Of a stretch of 64,000 nucleotides of DNA, positions 55,767 to 64,000 are shown piece after piece. Under the pieces are notes generated by a model, which worked only from the letters and a program-made list of their open reading frames with translations, ran no database searches and had not been told where the DNA came from. The stretch is from Gemmatimonadaceae bacterium (lineage in GTDB: Bacteria; Latescibacterota; UBA2968; UBA8231). The stretch is from the NCBI GenBank assembly GCA_002726335.1, contig PBSR01000038.1:1-64000 (forward strand). Reading direction: 5' to 3'. The position numbers and the translations under genes were made by a program. The stretch's first letter is position 1, and each line of letters opens with the position of its first letter.

Positions 55767-56618
55767 TCAGCCTTCGAGAGAGCGCAATACGTCCCGGCGT
55801 GACGGATGACGCAATTTGCTGAAGGCCCGCTCCTTCAACTGACGGATGCGCTCGCGGGTCAGGCCCATGCGGTCACCGATCAATTCCAGCGTCATCGGCT
55901 CCGAGCCGTCGAGTCCGAAGTAGGACCGAAGGATCGCCTGCTCGCGTTCATCGAGATCCTCCAGGACCATCTCCAGCCGCTCCTGGCTCGAGGAGCGGGT
56001 AATGGTCTCATCCGGCTGCTCCTGGTCGGGGTCTGCCAGGCGCTTCAGGAGCGTCGAGTCCTCGTCCTCCTCGAAAGACGCCCGGTCGAGGGAGACGACA
56101 CGGCGGCCGCTGAGCAGTGTGTCGCGTACCTCTGCCGTCGACAGGTCGAGAGCCTCGGCGATTTCCTCGTCGTGGGGTTCGCCTTCATTGGCGTCGCCCA
56201 GTTCCTGCCTCGTGCGGGCGATCTTGCGCAGGAGGCTGATGCGGTTGATCGGCAGGCGGACGGTACGACTGTCTTCGGCCAGGGCCTGCTGAATGGCCTG
56301 GCGGATCCACCAGACCGCGTAGGAGATGAACTTGAAGCCGCGGGTCGCGTCGAACCGGTCTACGGCGGTCATCAGTCCGACATTGCCGGCGCTGATGAGC
56401 TCCGAGAAGGACATGCCGCGATTGCGGTACTTCTTGGCGACGGTGACGACGAACAGGAGATTGGCTTCAGCCAACTCCTCACGAGCCCGCTCATCGCCAG
56501 CGGCGATACGTTCCGCCAACTCGGCTTCCTTCTCTCGCGACAGGGGTTGTGAACTTCCGATCTCATTGAAATACGTCTGCAGACTGACATCCTCGTCCGT
56601 CCAGCTTTCGTAGTTCAT
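55767..56618 (-). CDS. RpoD/RpoS-type sigma-70 factor
   Basis: The 283-residue sigma factor has region 1.2 (VSLQTYFNEIGSSQPLSREK), region 2 (ANLLFVVTVAKKYRNRGMSF, GFKFISYAVWWIRQAIQQAL), region 3 (LPINRISLLRKIARTRQELG) and region 4 (LREE-like ILRSYFGLDGSEPMTLELIG, then TRERIRQLKERAFSKLRH). It lacks the long acidic region 1.1 of a housekeeping RpoD, and its size fits an RpoS-like or secondary group 1/2 sigma. The start is ATG 56618; the very long frame to 57710 lies over the divergent Usp gene and is rejected. Confidence 0.93.
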   Translation of the reverse strand: MNYESWTDEDVSLQTYFNEIGSSQPLSREKEAELAERIAAGDERAREELAEANLLFVVTVAKKYRNRGMSFSELISAGNVGLMTAVDRFDATRGFKFISYAVWWIRQAIQQALAEDSRTVRLPINRISLLRKIARTRQELGDANEGEPHDEEIAEALDLSTAEVRDTLLSGRRVVSLDRASFEEDEDSTLLKRLADPDQEQPDETITRSSSQERLEMVLEDLDEREQAILRSYFGLDGSEPMTLELIGDRMGLTRERIRQLKERAFSKLRHPSRRDVLRSLEG

Positions 56619-56771
56619 CTGGGGAATCGCTCCTTGGCCGTGTGGGAGGTCGACAGGAGAGTGTAACGTAAATACGCCCTCAGGGCCACTGGCGGGGTTG
56701 ACCCCTCCTTCCAGGCGCCGCTTACTCCACACTTTGCCCACGTCGGATTCCCGGAAGGCTGGAGGGCCGTC

Positions 56772-57632
56772 ATGACTCGTATCGACCAGTTCGAGAGTGT
56801 GTTCCGGGCGGCTGGCCGCACGCTCTACCGCTACGATCCCACGGGGCTCGAGAGGGTGCTGGTGGTCACCGATCTCGATGGTGCCGGGGCCCGCCAGATC
56901 GGGGGGCAGGTCTGGACCTTCCTCGATCAGCACGGGCTGGCGGCCGGCGCCCACCAGCGAAACGTGGATGGATCCGAGTTCGAGACCGTCAGGGACCTGC
57001 TGGACCTGGTCGAGGCGGAGGCACCCGACCTCATCTGTACCTACCGCCACCTTCACAGCGTGGCCTGGCACTGGCCTTTCAGTCTTGGCGAGCATCTCGA
57101 TGTGCTTACCCAGGCGACGGCCACCCCCGTGCTGGTACTGCCGCACCCCGAGGCGGGACGTATCGCCGGGCATGCCATGCAGGATACCGGCGTGGTCATG
57201 GCCATGACCGATCATCTGACAGGCGACCATCGGCTGGTGAGCTTCGCCGCCGACATGGCGGATCGCGGCGGGCGCCTGCTGGTCACTCACGTGGAGGACG
57301 GTGTCACCTTTGAGCGCTACATGGACACGATCTCCAAGCTGCCGCGGATCGATACGGATGAGGCGCGCCAGGACATCCTGCGCCAGCTTCTGGAAGAGCC
57401 TCGACAGTACGTCGATTCCTGTCGACAGGTGCTGGCCGAGGGCCGTCCCGACCTGAGTGTGGAAGGGATCGTGACCGTGGGACGCAGTCTGTCGGAGTAC
57501 TCCCGCCTCGTGGAGGAGCATGAGGTCGACCTGCTCGTGCTCAACACAAAGGACGCCGACCAGCTGGCCATGCACGGGGTGGCCTATCCTGTGGTGGTTC
57601 AGCTGCGACAGATCCCGCTGTTGCTGCTGTGA
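56772..57632 (+). CDS. Tandem universal-stress-protein-like protein
   Basis: The 286-residue protein shows two Usp/HUP-like halves: LERVLVVTDLDGAGARQIGG to TPVLVLPHPEAG, and GRLLVTHVEDGVTFERYMD to HEVDLLVLNTKDADQLAMHG. The ATP-binding G-x-x-G-x-x-x-x-G loop is not obvious, so nucleotide binding is uncertain. It overlaps the next gene, an ion transporter, by 4 nt (GTGA). That suggests it regulates the transporter, as Usp domains do in some Na+/H+ antiporters. Confidence 0.75.
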   Translation: MTRIDQFESVFRAAGRTLYRYDPTGLERVLVVTDLDGAGARQIGGQVWTFLDQHGLAAGAHQRNVDGSEFETVRDLLDLVEAEAPDLICTYRHLHSVAWHWPFSLGEHLDVLTQATATPVLVLPHPEAGRIAGHAMQDTGVVMAMTDHLTGDHRLVSFAADMADRGGRLLVTHVEDGVTFERYMDTISKLPRIDTDEARQDILRQLLEEPRQYVDSCRQVLAEGRPDLSVEGIVTVGRSLSEYSRLVEEHEVDLLVLNTKDADQLAMHGVAYPVVVQLRQIPLLLL

Positions 57633-59017
57633 ACGAGATCCATCACATCCCGGCTGAGGTGACCTGGGGTTGTGCCGCCCTGCTGGCGGCGCTCGTCCTC
57701 TGCCTGGCACTGGAAGAGAAGCTCCATATCAGGAAGTCCATCCTCGCCGGCAGTTTCGCCAGTGTGGCGCTGCTGCTGGGCACCATCCTGCACCTGTTGC
57801 CTTTCGAACCGGTCCTGGTGGGCGGTCACGAGATTCACCTTCCCGTCTACATTCCCGCCGTGGACTGGGAGGTGATCGCAATCATCCTGGGGGCGTCCAT
57901 CTTCGTCGACGTGACTTCCCGCTCGGGCCTGTTCACCTGGATTGCCATCCGGTTGACCAAGGCCTCCGGCGGCGATCCCTACCGTCTTCTCTGGTACTAC
58001 GGCGGCATGACGGTGGTGTTCTCCGCGGTGCTCAACAACGTCACCGCGATGATCATCGTCGGCTCTCTCACCGGCGTCTCTCTGGACAAGCTCAAGCGGC
58101 GGGACATTCTGCTGGGATTCCTGCTGGTGGAAGGTCTGCTCACCAACGTGGGCGGGCTGCTGACCCTCATCAGCTCGGTGCCCAACATCATCGTCGGCAA
58201 TACAGCGGGCATCAGTTTTGTCTCGTTTTTTCTCAAGGCCAGCCCCTACGTGCTGGTCGCCTCGGTCATCACCCTGTACATGGGGGCGCGCATCTTCGGC
58301 ATCCGCCGCCTAGCGGGGGACGAGTCGATCACGGCTGCCGCGCAGGAGGTGTCCGCCTTTGACGAGCGCGATGGCATCGAGAGCCAGGGGTTCTTCCGCT
58401 TCGGCGCCGCCATGACGCTGGCCTTCGTCGGCGTCATGGCCACCACCAGTGTGCTGCCGTACGTGCGCGAGCTGGGTATGGGCTACGTGGCCATGAGCTT
58501 CGCCGCCATCATGCTGCTGCGCTACAAACACGAGGTGGACCAGTTCTACCGCGCCGTGGACTGGGATCTGCTCGGCTTCTTCGTCGCCCTTTTCGTCTTC
58601 ATCAATGTCATGGAGCACGCTCAGGTGCTGGCCCTCATCGGCGAGGGGCTCAAGGCGATCATCGCTCTGGGGGATATCCAGGGCACGGCGTCGGTGCTGG
58701 TGGCGGCCGCGGCCTTCAGTTCCGTCACGGACAACATTCCTCTGGCGGCGATGCTGGCCAAGATCATCGCCGTGCTGCCCGATGCGGCAGGCAACCTGCG
58801 TGGCCCGGAGGATCCCATCTGGTGGTCGGTAATCTTTGGCGCCAACCTGGGCGGCAACATCACGCCCATCGGCTCCGCCTCCACGCTGGTGGCGGTAACC
58901 ATCATGCACAAGCAGAAGCTGAACATGTCCTTCGGCCGCTTCGTCACCAGCGCCGCCATCTTCGCCGCCGTCCAGATCTCGCTGGCCACGGTTTACGTGC
59001 TGACAGTGCTCAGGTAG
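57629..59017 (+). CDS. ArsB/NhaD-superfamily ion transporter
   Basis: The 462-residue membrane protein has about 11-12 hydrophobic helices. Typical ion-transporter superfamily motifs are VVFSAVLNNVTAMIIVGSL, LLTLISSVPNIIVGNTAG and SSVTDNIPLAAMLAKII with the closing ANLGGNITPIGSASTLVAV. The paired 'LNNVTAM' and 'TDNIPLA' sequences are the repeat signature of the NhaD/ArsB/P-protein group. It likely exchanges Na+ for H+; arsenite or an organic anion are alternatives. Start GTG 57629 overlaps the Usp gene stop. Confidence 0.88.
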   Translation: MNEIHHIPAEVTWGCAALLAALVLCLALEEKLHIRKSILAGSFASVALLLGTILHLLPFEPVLVGGHEIHLPVYIPAVDWEVIAIILGASIFVDVTSRSGLFTWIAIRLTKASGGDPYRLLWYYGGMTVVFSAVLNNVTAMIIVGSLTGVSLDKLKRRDILLGFLLVEGLLTNVGGLLTLISSVPNIIVGNTAGISFVSFFLKASPYVLVASVITLYMGARIFGIRRLAGDESITAAAQEVSAFDERDGIESQGFFRFGAAMTLAFVGVMATTSVLPYVRELGMGYVAMSFAAIMLLRYKHEVDQFYRAVDWDLLGFFVALFVFINVMEHAQVLALIGEGLKAIIALGDIQGTASVLVAAAAFSSVTDNIPLAAMLAKIIAVLPDAAGNLRGPEDPIWWSVIFGANLGGNITPIGSASTLVAVTIMHKQKLNMSFGRFVTSAAIFAAVQISLATVYVLTVLR

Positions 59018-59043
59018 CGTCCGTAGGCTAGCCCGCAGCCTCT

Positions 59044-61017
59044 CTACACCCAGTAGATATTGTTGTCCGTCATCCCTGTGAGGTAGTCGATCACCAGCCA
59101 GATGCCGGCGACGAAGAACTGGCCGAGGATGAGGCCCAGGAAGAAGGGGCGAGCGCGATGGAACAGCCCCGGGCCGCCGTATTTGAGGATGATCGTCTTG
59201 ATCAACCAGGCGAGAAACACCGAGAGGGTCAGGTAGTTGGTCAGGGAGATGGCGCTGACAGCGAAGCCGAGGGGATGCAGCGGCCACCAGAGGAAGTTGT
59301 GCCGTGCCAGCATCAGACCGGCCATGACACTGCCGCCGACGCCGGTGGAGATCCAACCGGTCCAATCCGGGCCGTCCGGATTGTTCAACTCCTGGGTGAT
59401 GAAGTTGAACGGATAGGCGGGGCCGCCTGCAGGCCCGAAGAACCAGCTGTTCAGGTTGATCCCGCCGTAGCTGTAGCTCATGTACATCACGGCCCAGATT
59501 GACGAGGCGATGCTGACGACGATGGCCAGACCGATGGCCCAGAACAGGGCACGTTTGCGCCGGGCCAGCTGATCTTCGGCCAGCTTCAGTCCGTTGGCCA
59601 CGGAGGCCATGACAAAAGTGCGCACGTCGGCGGCCCAGACGTAGGTGAAGCCCAGAGCCGTCAGGCTGTCGGCGCCCAGCGTCGAGTTGCCGAAGGTGGA
59701 GTGGATGAAATCAGACGGAATCAACGGCGCGCGGGCCGCGGCGATTCCGCCTTCGGCGACGATGCGGGTGACGGCGAGGAACACGACGTACATGGCGCCC
59801 AGATAGACCGGTACCGCCCACAGCGTCAGGCCTGCCAGCCACAACCAGGCGCCGATGAGGGTGTTCGCTCCGAGGAAGCCGAATACGGCGACCCGGTAGG
59901 AGAGCAGTTCGTCCGAGTCGTCCACTGACTCATCACCGCGAAACGCCTTGCGCCATACGTCCCCGAGATGGTCGCGTGCCGTCCACAGTCCAAACAGGAC
60001 CATGACAAAAAAGGCACCCATACCCTGGTGGGCGATGATCGGCTCCGGCGGTGCGTACCACAGTTTCTCCGGTGACGACAGTCCGAGTACGCCGAAGGTG
60101 CCCTCCTGAGCCCGCATCAGCAGGCTGAAGAACCAGATGGAAAAGGCGATGTCGGTGTTGACCAGGTAGGTGAAACCGAGCATGGGAAAGCTGAGGGCGA
60201 TCGACAGGCTGGCCGTATTGCGGAACAGAGGGATCGACGTCTGCGTGATGACGGTGGGGATGAAGTTGTAGTAGTTGTGCAGCGCCTTCAGCGAGCCCAC
60301 CAGCAGGGGCAGAGCGAAGCCGCACCACATCAGCCAGTTGCGGAAGAAGGGCTTGAGGGCCTTGCCGCTGTCGTCGTCCTCGACCATGGCCAGTGGTACC
60401 TGGACGAGGGGAAAGGCGAGACGCTCGCGCACGATCCACTGCTTGCGCAGCATGACGATGAGGCAGACCATCGAGAAGTAGATGCCGAGGATGAGGGGGA
60501 TCCACACGAGCAGAGGTGTGATCCAGGCTTCCCATCTGATGCCGATCCCGCGCGGCGAACCCTCGTAGAAGTACTTGACGGAGGTGAAGTCCTGAGGCAC
60601 CATCCACGACGGGATGGAGGGGTGCACGAGGATGCCCCACTCGTTTTCCGTGGTGGCATAGTAGGTGGCGCCGGAGATGATGGGCAGCAGGTATTCGGTG
60701 AGCCCCATCGTCGGAATCGAGCAGGCGACGATGGACATGATGTAGATGACGACCAGCTCTTCGGGGCGGAAGGCGAGGCGGCGGTCGGCCAGGCCGAGGC
60801 CCGTGTGCACGATGAGCACGAGCAGAAAGAAGAGAAAAATGGCCCCCGCCGTGGAGAAGTCGAGGGCCAGATACGAACCGCGAAGCACCATGTTGCCGTA
60901 CGGTGCACCCGTGCTGATGCAGAAAGCCATGATGGCGCCGGTCAGCAGTGACCGGAAGGTCACGCCTGAGCGAGGCTCAACAGCCGAGGAGTCCTGTGGT
61001 GTTGTCGAGGGGTTCAT
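59044..61017 (-). CDS. Large multi-spanning membrane protein, DUF6785/OPT-like
   Basis: The 657-residue protein has roughly 14-16 membrane helices (AGAIFLFFLLVLIVHTGLGL, ELVVIYIMSIVACSIPTMGL, FLGLILGQFFVAGIWLVID). Conserved-looking polar segments are APYGNMVLRGSYLA, GGIAAARAPLIPSDF and WWPLHPLGFAVS. It matches the DUF6785/DUF6784 family, whose members resemble oligopeptide transporters and are common in planctomycetes and sponge symbionts. Function is unknown. ATG 61017 is used; GTG 61044 would overlap the divergent reductase gene. Confidence 0.78.
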   Translation of the reverse strand: MNPSTTPQDSSAVEPRSGVTFRSLLTGAIMAFCISTGAPYGNMVLRGSYLALDFSTAGAIFLFFLLVLIVHTGLGLADRRLAFRPEELVVIYIMSIVACSIPTMGLTEYLLPIISGATYYATTENEWGILVHPSIPSWMVPQDFTSVKYFYEGSPRGIGIRWEAWITPLLVWIPLILGIYFSMVCLIVMLRKQWIVRERLAFPLVQVPLAMVEDDDSGKALKPFFRNWLMWCGFALPLLVGSLKALHNYYNFIPTVITQTSIPLFRNTASLSIALSFPMLGFTYLVNTDIAFSIWFFSLLMRAQEGTFGVLGLSSPEKLWYAPPEPIIAHQGMGAFFVMVLFGLWTARDHLGDVWRKAFRGDESVDDSDELLSYRVAVFGFLGANTLIGAWLWLAGLTLWAVPVYLGAMYVVFLAVTRIVAEGGIAAARAPLIPSDFIHSTFGNSTLGADSLTALGFTYVWAADVRTFVMASVANGLKLAEDQLARRKRALFWAIGLAIVVSIASSIWAVMYMSYSYGGINLNSWFFGPAGGPAYPFNFITQELNNPDGPDWTGWISTGVGGSVMAGLMLARHNFLWWPLHPLGFAVSAISLTNYLTLSVFLAWLIKTIILKYGGPGLFHRARPFFLGLILGQFFVAGIWLVIDYLTGMTDNNIYWV

Positions 61018-61034
61018 GCGAGGAGAGAAGGTAG

Positions 61035-61994
61035 TTGAAAACACGTGTGCTCGGGCGCAGCGGTCTCGAATGTAGCGAAATCTCCCTGGGAACGTGGGCT
61101 TTCAATTCCGTCGTCTACGGCCCGGTGGCTGCCGGCGAGGCACAGGAGACGGTGCGTCGGGCTCTCGATGAAGGCATCACGCTGTTCGATACGGCGCCGC
61201 TGTACGGAACCCGAGAACGCGATGGCATCGCCGAACAGGTGCTGGGTCAGGCCCTCGGCGCTGACCGCGAGCGAGTGTTGATTTCGACAAAGTTCGGCCG
61301 CCGGGCAACCCAGGGGAACCACGCTGACTTCAATGCGGCCAACGTCGCCTCGTCTGTGGACGAGAGCCTGATCCGGCTCGGCACCGATCACATCGACGTG
61401 CTGTTCTTCCATTCGCCCTTTGGGCCCGAGGAAGTCGAGGACGACGTCTGGGAGGCACTGAGGAGCGTGCGTGAACAGGGGAAGGTGCGCGCCGTGGGGC
61501 ACTCGATCTCGAAGTTTGACGAAACGGAGGGAATGGCGCGGCAGTGGGCACGGGAACGGCAGATCGACGTGATCCAGGTTGTCTACAGTCTCCTGAACCG
61601 CGAGGCGACGACGTTGATCGAGGACCTGGCGGCTCAGGGAGTCGGCGTCATCGCCCGGGAGTCTCTGGCCAATGGATTCCTCTCAGGGACGGTCACGAGA
61701 GAAACGGTGTTCCTGGAAGGCAGCCTCAACGCACGCTACTCGAGACAGGAGGTGAGGGCTCGGGTCGAGCAGGTGGAGCGGCTGTCGTTTCTCGTCCGGG
61801 AACCGGTGACGTCGCTACCACAGGCGGCGATGCGCTGGGTGCTCGACAATGCCGGTGTCAGCTCTGTGCTGACGGGGGCACGCAATGGCGGGGAAGTAGC
61901 CGATTGCGCCGCTGCGGCCGACATGCCGGGATACAGCGCCGGCGAGTTGGCGCGAGCACAGGATGTCCACGGTCGGGATTTCCCCGCGGCTTGA
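61035..61994 (+). CDS. Aldo/keto reductase
   Basis: The 319-residue NADPH-dependent reductase has the family patterns LGRSGLECSEISLGTW, TLFDTAPLYGTRERDGIAE (catalytic Asp and Tyr), VLISTKFGR (Lys), HIDVLFFHSPF (His), QVVYSLLNRE and the C-terminal SSVLTGARNGGEV. It probably reduces a sugar or keto-acid carbonyl. Start TTG 61035 has AGGAG and GAAGG upstream; no early ATG is in frame. It is divergent from the membrane protein gene. Confidence 0.92.
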   Translation: MKTRVLGRSGLECSEISLGTWAFNSVVYGPVAAGEAQETVRRALDEGITLFDTAPLYGTRERDGIAEQVLGQALGADRERVLISTKFGRRATQGNHADFNAANVASSVDESLIRLGTDHIDVLFFHSPFGPEEVEDDVWEALRSVREQGKVRAVGHSISKFDETEGMARQWARERQIDVIQVVYSLLNREATTLIEDLAAQGVGVIARESLANGFLSGTVTRETVFLEGSLNARYSRQEVRARVEQVERLSFLVREPVTSLPQAAMRWVLDNAGVSSVLTGARNGGEVADCAAAADMPGYSAGELARAQDVHGRDFPAA

Positions 61995-62015
61995 GACTGT
62001 TCGGAGGAGTCCGGT

Positions 62016-64000
62016 CTACCAGCTGGGGCTGATCCCCATCTGCTGATGGCCCTGCGTGCGGCCCACGTCGTTGACGCGGATTCCCTTGTCGCCAAAGTTG
62101 ACGCAGGCAAAGTTCTGCCGGCCCACCTTCGTCTCGGTCAGGTCGACCGTCTTGGTCAGGATCTCTTCCTTGGTGATAGCTTTGACGACGATGCAGTCAT
62201 AGAGAGCGTCGATCAGGCGCCGGCGTTGGATGCGGCGCTCATTGGCCTGATGCCTCTGTGCATACTGCTTGATCACCGTCTTCTGCTCCATGTAGTTGCG
62301 CCCCCGACTCTCAGGCAGCACTTCGACGGCGACAATGGCCCAGTCCAGCTCGGGTGCTTCACGGACGAAGAATGGTTCGGTGCGATACTTGGAAATCACC
62401 TGGGCGACATTGTCGAACAGTTGCGGGAAGGAGCGCAGCAGGCTGACCAGATTTGTCGGCACCGTCTGGCCGCCGCGGAAGTAGCGCGGCAAGCGGGGGA
62501 TCAGGGCGTAGCCGTGGTTCATGGCGCCCTTGTCCGCGATCAGGTGACGGATGCTCGGGTCTCGCATCTTCTGTTCCCAACGACGCTCGAGGCGGCTGCG
62601 GTCGTCGGGGATGATGGAGATATCCAGGTACTGCTCCAGGTCGTCCAATGAGATCTGGTGCGTCAGACTGTCGAGCTCGAGTTCTTCTTCCCCTTCTTCT
62701 TCTGCCTGCTCCTCTGCCGCCGGTTGCTGTGCCTTCTTGATGCGCGCCCGGCGCGCCTCCTGAGCCTGCTTCAGCTTCTCCTGCCGTTCCTTGCGTGCCT
62801 GCAGTCGTTTGGCTTCGGCGTCGGCGTCGGGTGTGACACCCTCCGGCCCTTCCTTCTTGCCTTTCTTGCGCTGCTTGCCCGCGGGCGCCTCGGCCGCGGC
62901 GCCCTCCTTCGGGGTGAACCCAGGTGTTTCCTTGACCTCGTGTCCCTTGGTGGGCGTGAAACCGGGCGTCTCTTCGACGTCGTGTCCTTCGGTCGGTGTG
63001 AAGCCGGCGGTTTCCTCGGTTTCGTGTCCTTCGGTGGGCTCGAAACCCGGCGTCTCTTCGACGTCGTGCCCCTTGGTGGGTGTAAAGCCGGCAGTCTCCT
63101 CGGTTTCGTGCCCTTCGGTGGGCTCGAATCCGGGCGTCTCTTCGACGTCGTGCCCCTTGGTAGGTGTAAAGCCGGCAGTCTCCTCGGTTTCGTGCCCTTC
63201 GGTGGGCTCGAATCCGGGCGTCTCTTCAACGTCGTGCCCTTCGGTGGGTGTGAAGCCGGCGGTCTCCTCGGTTTCGTTCCCCTCACCGGGCTCGAAGCCC
63301 GGCGTTTCCACGGCCTCCCCGTCTTCGCCCTCCTCACCGGGTCGACCTGTTCCTTCGTTTCCTGAGTAGATGTCGCTGCCGAACAGGACACCTGCGTCTT
63401 CATCCTCCTCGGTTGGTTCTCCGTCCGCCTCTGCCTCAGGCGTCTCTTCTGTCGAGTCGTCGGCTACTTCGCCTTCTTCTGTCTCGTTATCAAACAGGCC
63501 GACATCGTCCGCCTCCTCCGAATCGTTGGCGCTGTCCCCCTCGGCGACCTCGTCTTCGAAGAGAGACTCTCCCTCGTCCTCATTGCCGGTGTCGTCCTCG
63601 AGTTCCTCGACGTCGCCCAACAGCCCATCCGCCTCGCCGACATCTTCGCCCTCGAAGAGGGACTCTCCTTCGTCCCCGCTGTCGGTGTCGCCGACGAGCC
63701 CATCCGCCTCGCCGACATCTTCGTCCTCGAAGAGGGACTCTCCTTCGTCCCCGCTGCCGGTGTCGCCGACAAGCTCATCCGCCTCGCCGACATCTTCATC
63801 CTCGAAGAGCGACTCTCCTTCGTCCCCGCTGTCGGTGTCGCCGACAAGCCCATCCGCCTCGCCGACATCTTCGTCCTCGAAGAGGGACTCTCCCTCGTCC
63901 CCGTTGCCGGTGTCGCCGACAAGCTCATCCACTTCGCCGTCATCTTCGTCCTCGAAGAGAGACTCTCCCACATCCCCGTTGCCGGCGTCGCCGACAAGCT
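62016..64000 (-). CDS. Repeat-rich acidic protein, 5' end cut by window edge
   Basis: The frame is open from 64000 to a stop at 62016; the GTG at 63971 lies inside a repeat unit that continues upstream, so the true start is outside. Order of parts: at least five 25-residue acidic repeats (GESLFEDEDVGEADGLVGDT plus DSGDE), an acidic linker, ten 14-residue repeats alternating HDVEETPGFEPTEG and HETEETAGFTPTKG, a basic coiled region (AEAKRLQARKERQEKLKQAQ) and a ~230-residue globular C-terminus (LIADKGAMNHGYALIPRLPR, LDWAIVAVEVLPES). I do not recognise the C-terminal domain. The repeats are probably disordered. No signal can be judged because the N-terminus is missing. Confidence 0.8.
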   Translation of the reverse strand, partial: LVGDAGNGDVGESLFEDEDDGEVDELVGDTGNGDEGESLFEDEDVGEADGLVGDTDSGDEGESLFEDEDVGEADELVGDTGSGDEGESLFEDEDVGEADGLVGDTDSGDEGESLFEGEDVGEADGLLGDVEELEDDTGNEDEGESLFEDEVAEGDSANDSEEADDVGLFDNETEEGEVADDSTEETPEAEADGEPTEEDEDAGVLFGSDIYSGNEGTGRPGEEGEDGEAVETPGFEPGEGNETEETAGFTPTEGHDVEETPGFEPTEGHETEETAGFTPTKGHDVEETPGFEPTEGHETEETAGFTPTKGHDVEETPGFEPTEGHETEETAGFTPTEGHDVEETPGFTPTKGHEVKETPGFTPKEGAAAEAPAGKQRKKGKKEGPEGVTPDADAEAKRLQARKERQEKLKQAQEARRARIKKAQQPAAEEQAEEEGEEELELDSLTHQISLDDLEQYLDISIIPDDRSRLERRWEQKMRDPSIRHLIADKGAMNHGYALIPRLPRYFRGGQTVPTNLVSLLRSFPQLFDNVAQVISKYRTEPFFVREAPELDWAIVAVEVLPESRGRNYMEQKTVIKQYAQRHQANERRIQRRRLIDALYDCIVVKAITKEEILTKTVDLTETKVGRQNFACVNFGDKGIRVNDVGRTQGHQQMGISPSW
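62901..63317 (-). repeat. Ten tandem 42-bp (14-residue) coding repeats
   Basis: Ten units of H-(D/E)-(V/T)-E-E-T-(P/A)-G-F-(E/T)-P-T-(E/K)-G follow one another; the first is one residue short and lacks the His. They mostly alternate between a P-G-F-E-P and an A-G-F-T-P form, so the unit of amplification appears to be 84 bp. Confidence 0.85.
63560..64000 (-). repeat. Tandem 75-bp (25-residue) acidic coding repeats
   Basis: At least five copies of a unit beginning GESLFEDEDVGEAD and ending in GDE lie head to tail and continue past the window end. The copies differ at few positions (G/E and S/N exchanges). The array lies 5' of the 42-bp array in the same gene. Confidence 0.8.

Noticed and set aside
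58310..59365. Minus-strand frame of 351 codons
   Set aside because: Shadow across the transporter and the end of the DUF6785-like gene.
62901..63317. CRISPR array
   Set aside because: The direct repeats are coding, without unique spacers, and keep one reading frame.

Overview
The window reads as GC-rich chromosomal DNA of a Gram-negative, uncultivated-type heterotroph. Outer-membrane-style proteins, lipoproteins, HlyD adaptors, an OmpA domain and a separate MacB-type exporter point to two membranes. Secreted discoidin proteins with a C-terminal FlgD-like Ig domain, together with many sulfatases, enolase-superfamily dehydratases, PhyH oxygenases and Gfo/Idh oxidoreductases, resemble gene content known from Latescibacterota, Poribacteria and similar marine or sponge-associated lineages. 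That placement is inference; no rRNA or tRNA gene was seen in the window.

Region 1 (1-12.7 kb) is a carbohydrate-catabolism island. It holds a secreted discoidin protein, a secreted GH5-type glycosidase, three intact type I sulfatases, a galactonate-dehydratase-like enolase, a second GH5-type protein without a signal peptide and an HpcH/HpaI aldolase. Three decayed genes lie in its right half: a sulfatase with an internal deletion, a winged-helix regulator tail and a CBM9-like/glycosidase gene. The sulfatase genes look clearly lower in G+C than the rest of the window. A LacI-type operator lies upstream of the first gene.

Region 2 (12.9-27.1 kb) continues with sugar-acid and polysaccharide metabolism. 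A second discoidin/FlgD-Ig protein is followed by a plus-strand run (M14-like, enolase-like, PhyH, enolase dehydratase). A tightly coupled minus-strand operon follows (acetyl-xylan-esterase-like hydrolase, two tandem TIM-barrel glycosidase-like proteins, Gfo/Idh), then a divergent class V aminotransferase-like gene.

Region 3 (27.1-36.0 kb) starts with a 181-bp MITE-like element with terminal inverted repeats, inserted where two convergent genes end. To its right is a minus-strand operon that appears to combine, in order of transcription, a Cys-rich small protein, an MbnP-like lipoprotein, an MbnH/MauG-like di-heme protein, a putative outer-membrane barrel with a His/Glu-rich loop and a frameshifted hybrid sensor kinase. 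This is a plausible metal (copper) handling and sensing unit. An orphan solute-binding lipoprotein follows.

Region 4 (36.2-48.4 kb): a CHAD/SMP-30 fusion is translationally coupled to a sensor kinase, an NtrC-type sigma-54 activator and a secreted coiled-coil protein. Then come metallophosphoesterases, two SIMPL proteins, two amidohydrolase-2 proteins and another Gfo/Idh. A 186-bp palindromic element closes the region.

Region 5 (48.4-64 kb): a five-gene MacB-type ABC exporter operon with two tandem adaptors, a chimeric kinase-like/OmpA ORF, an esterase, a sigma-70 factor, a double Usp protein coupled to an ion transporter, a large DUF6785-like membrane protein, an aldo/keto reductase, and the 3' part of a protein with two different tandem peptide repeats that runs off the window.
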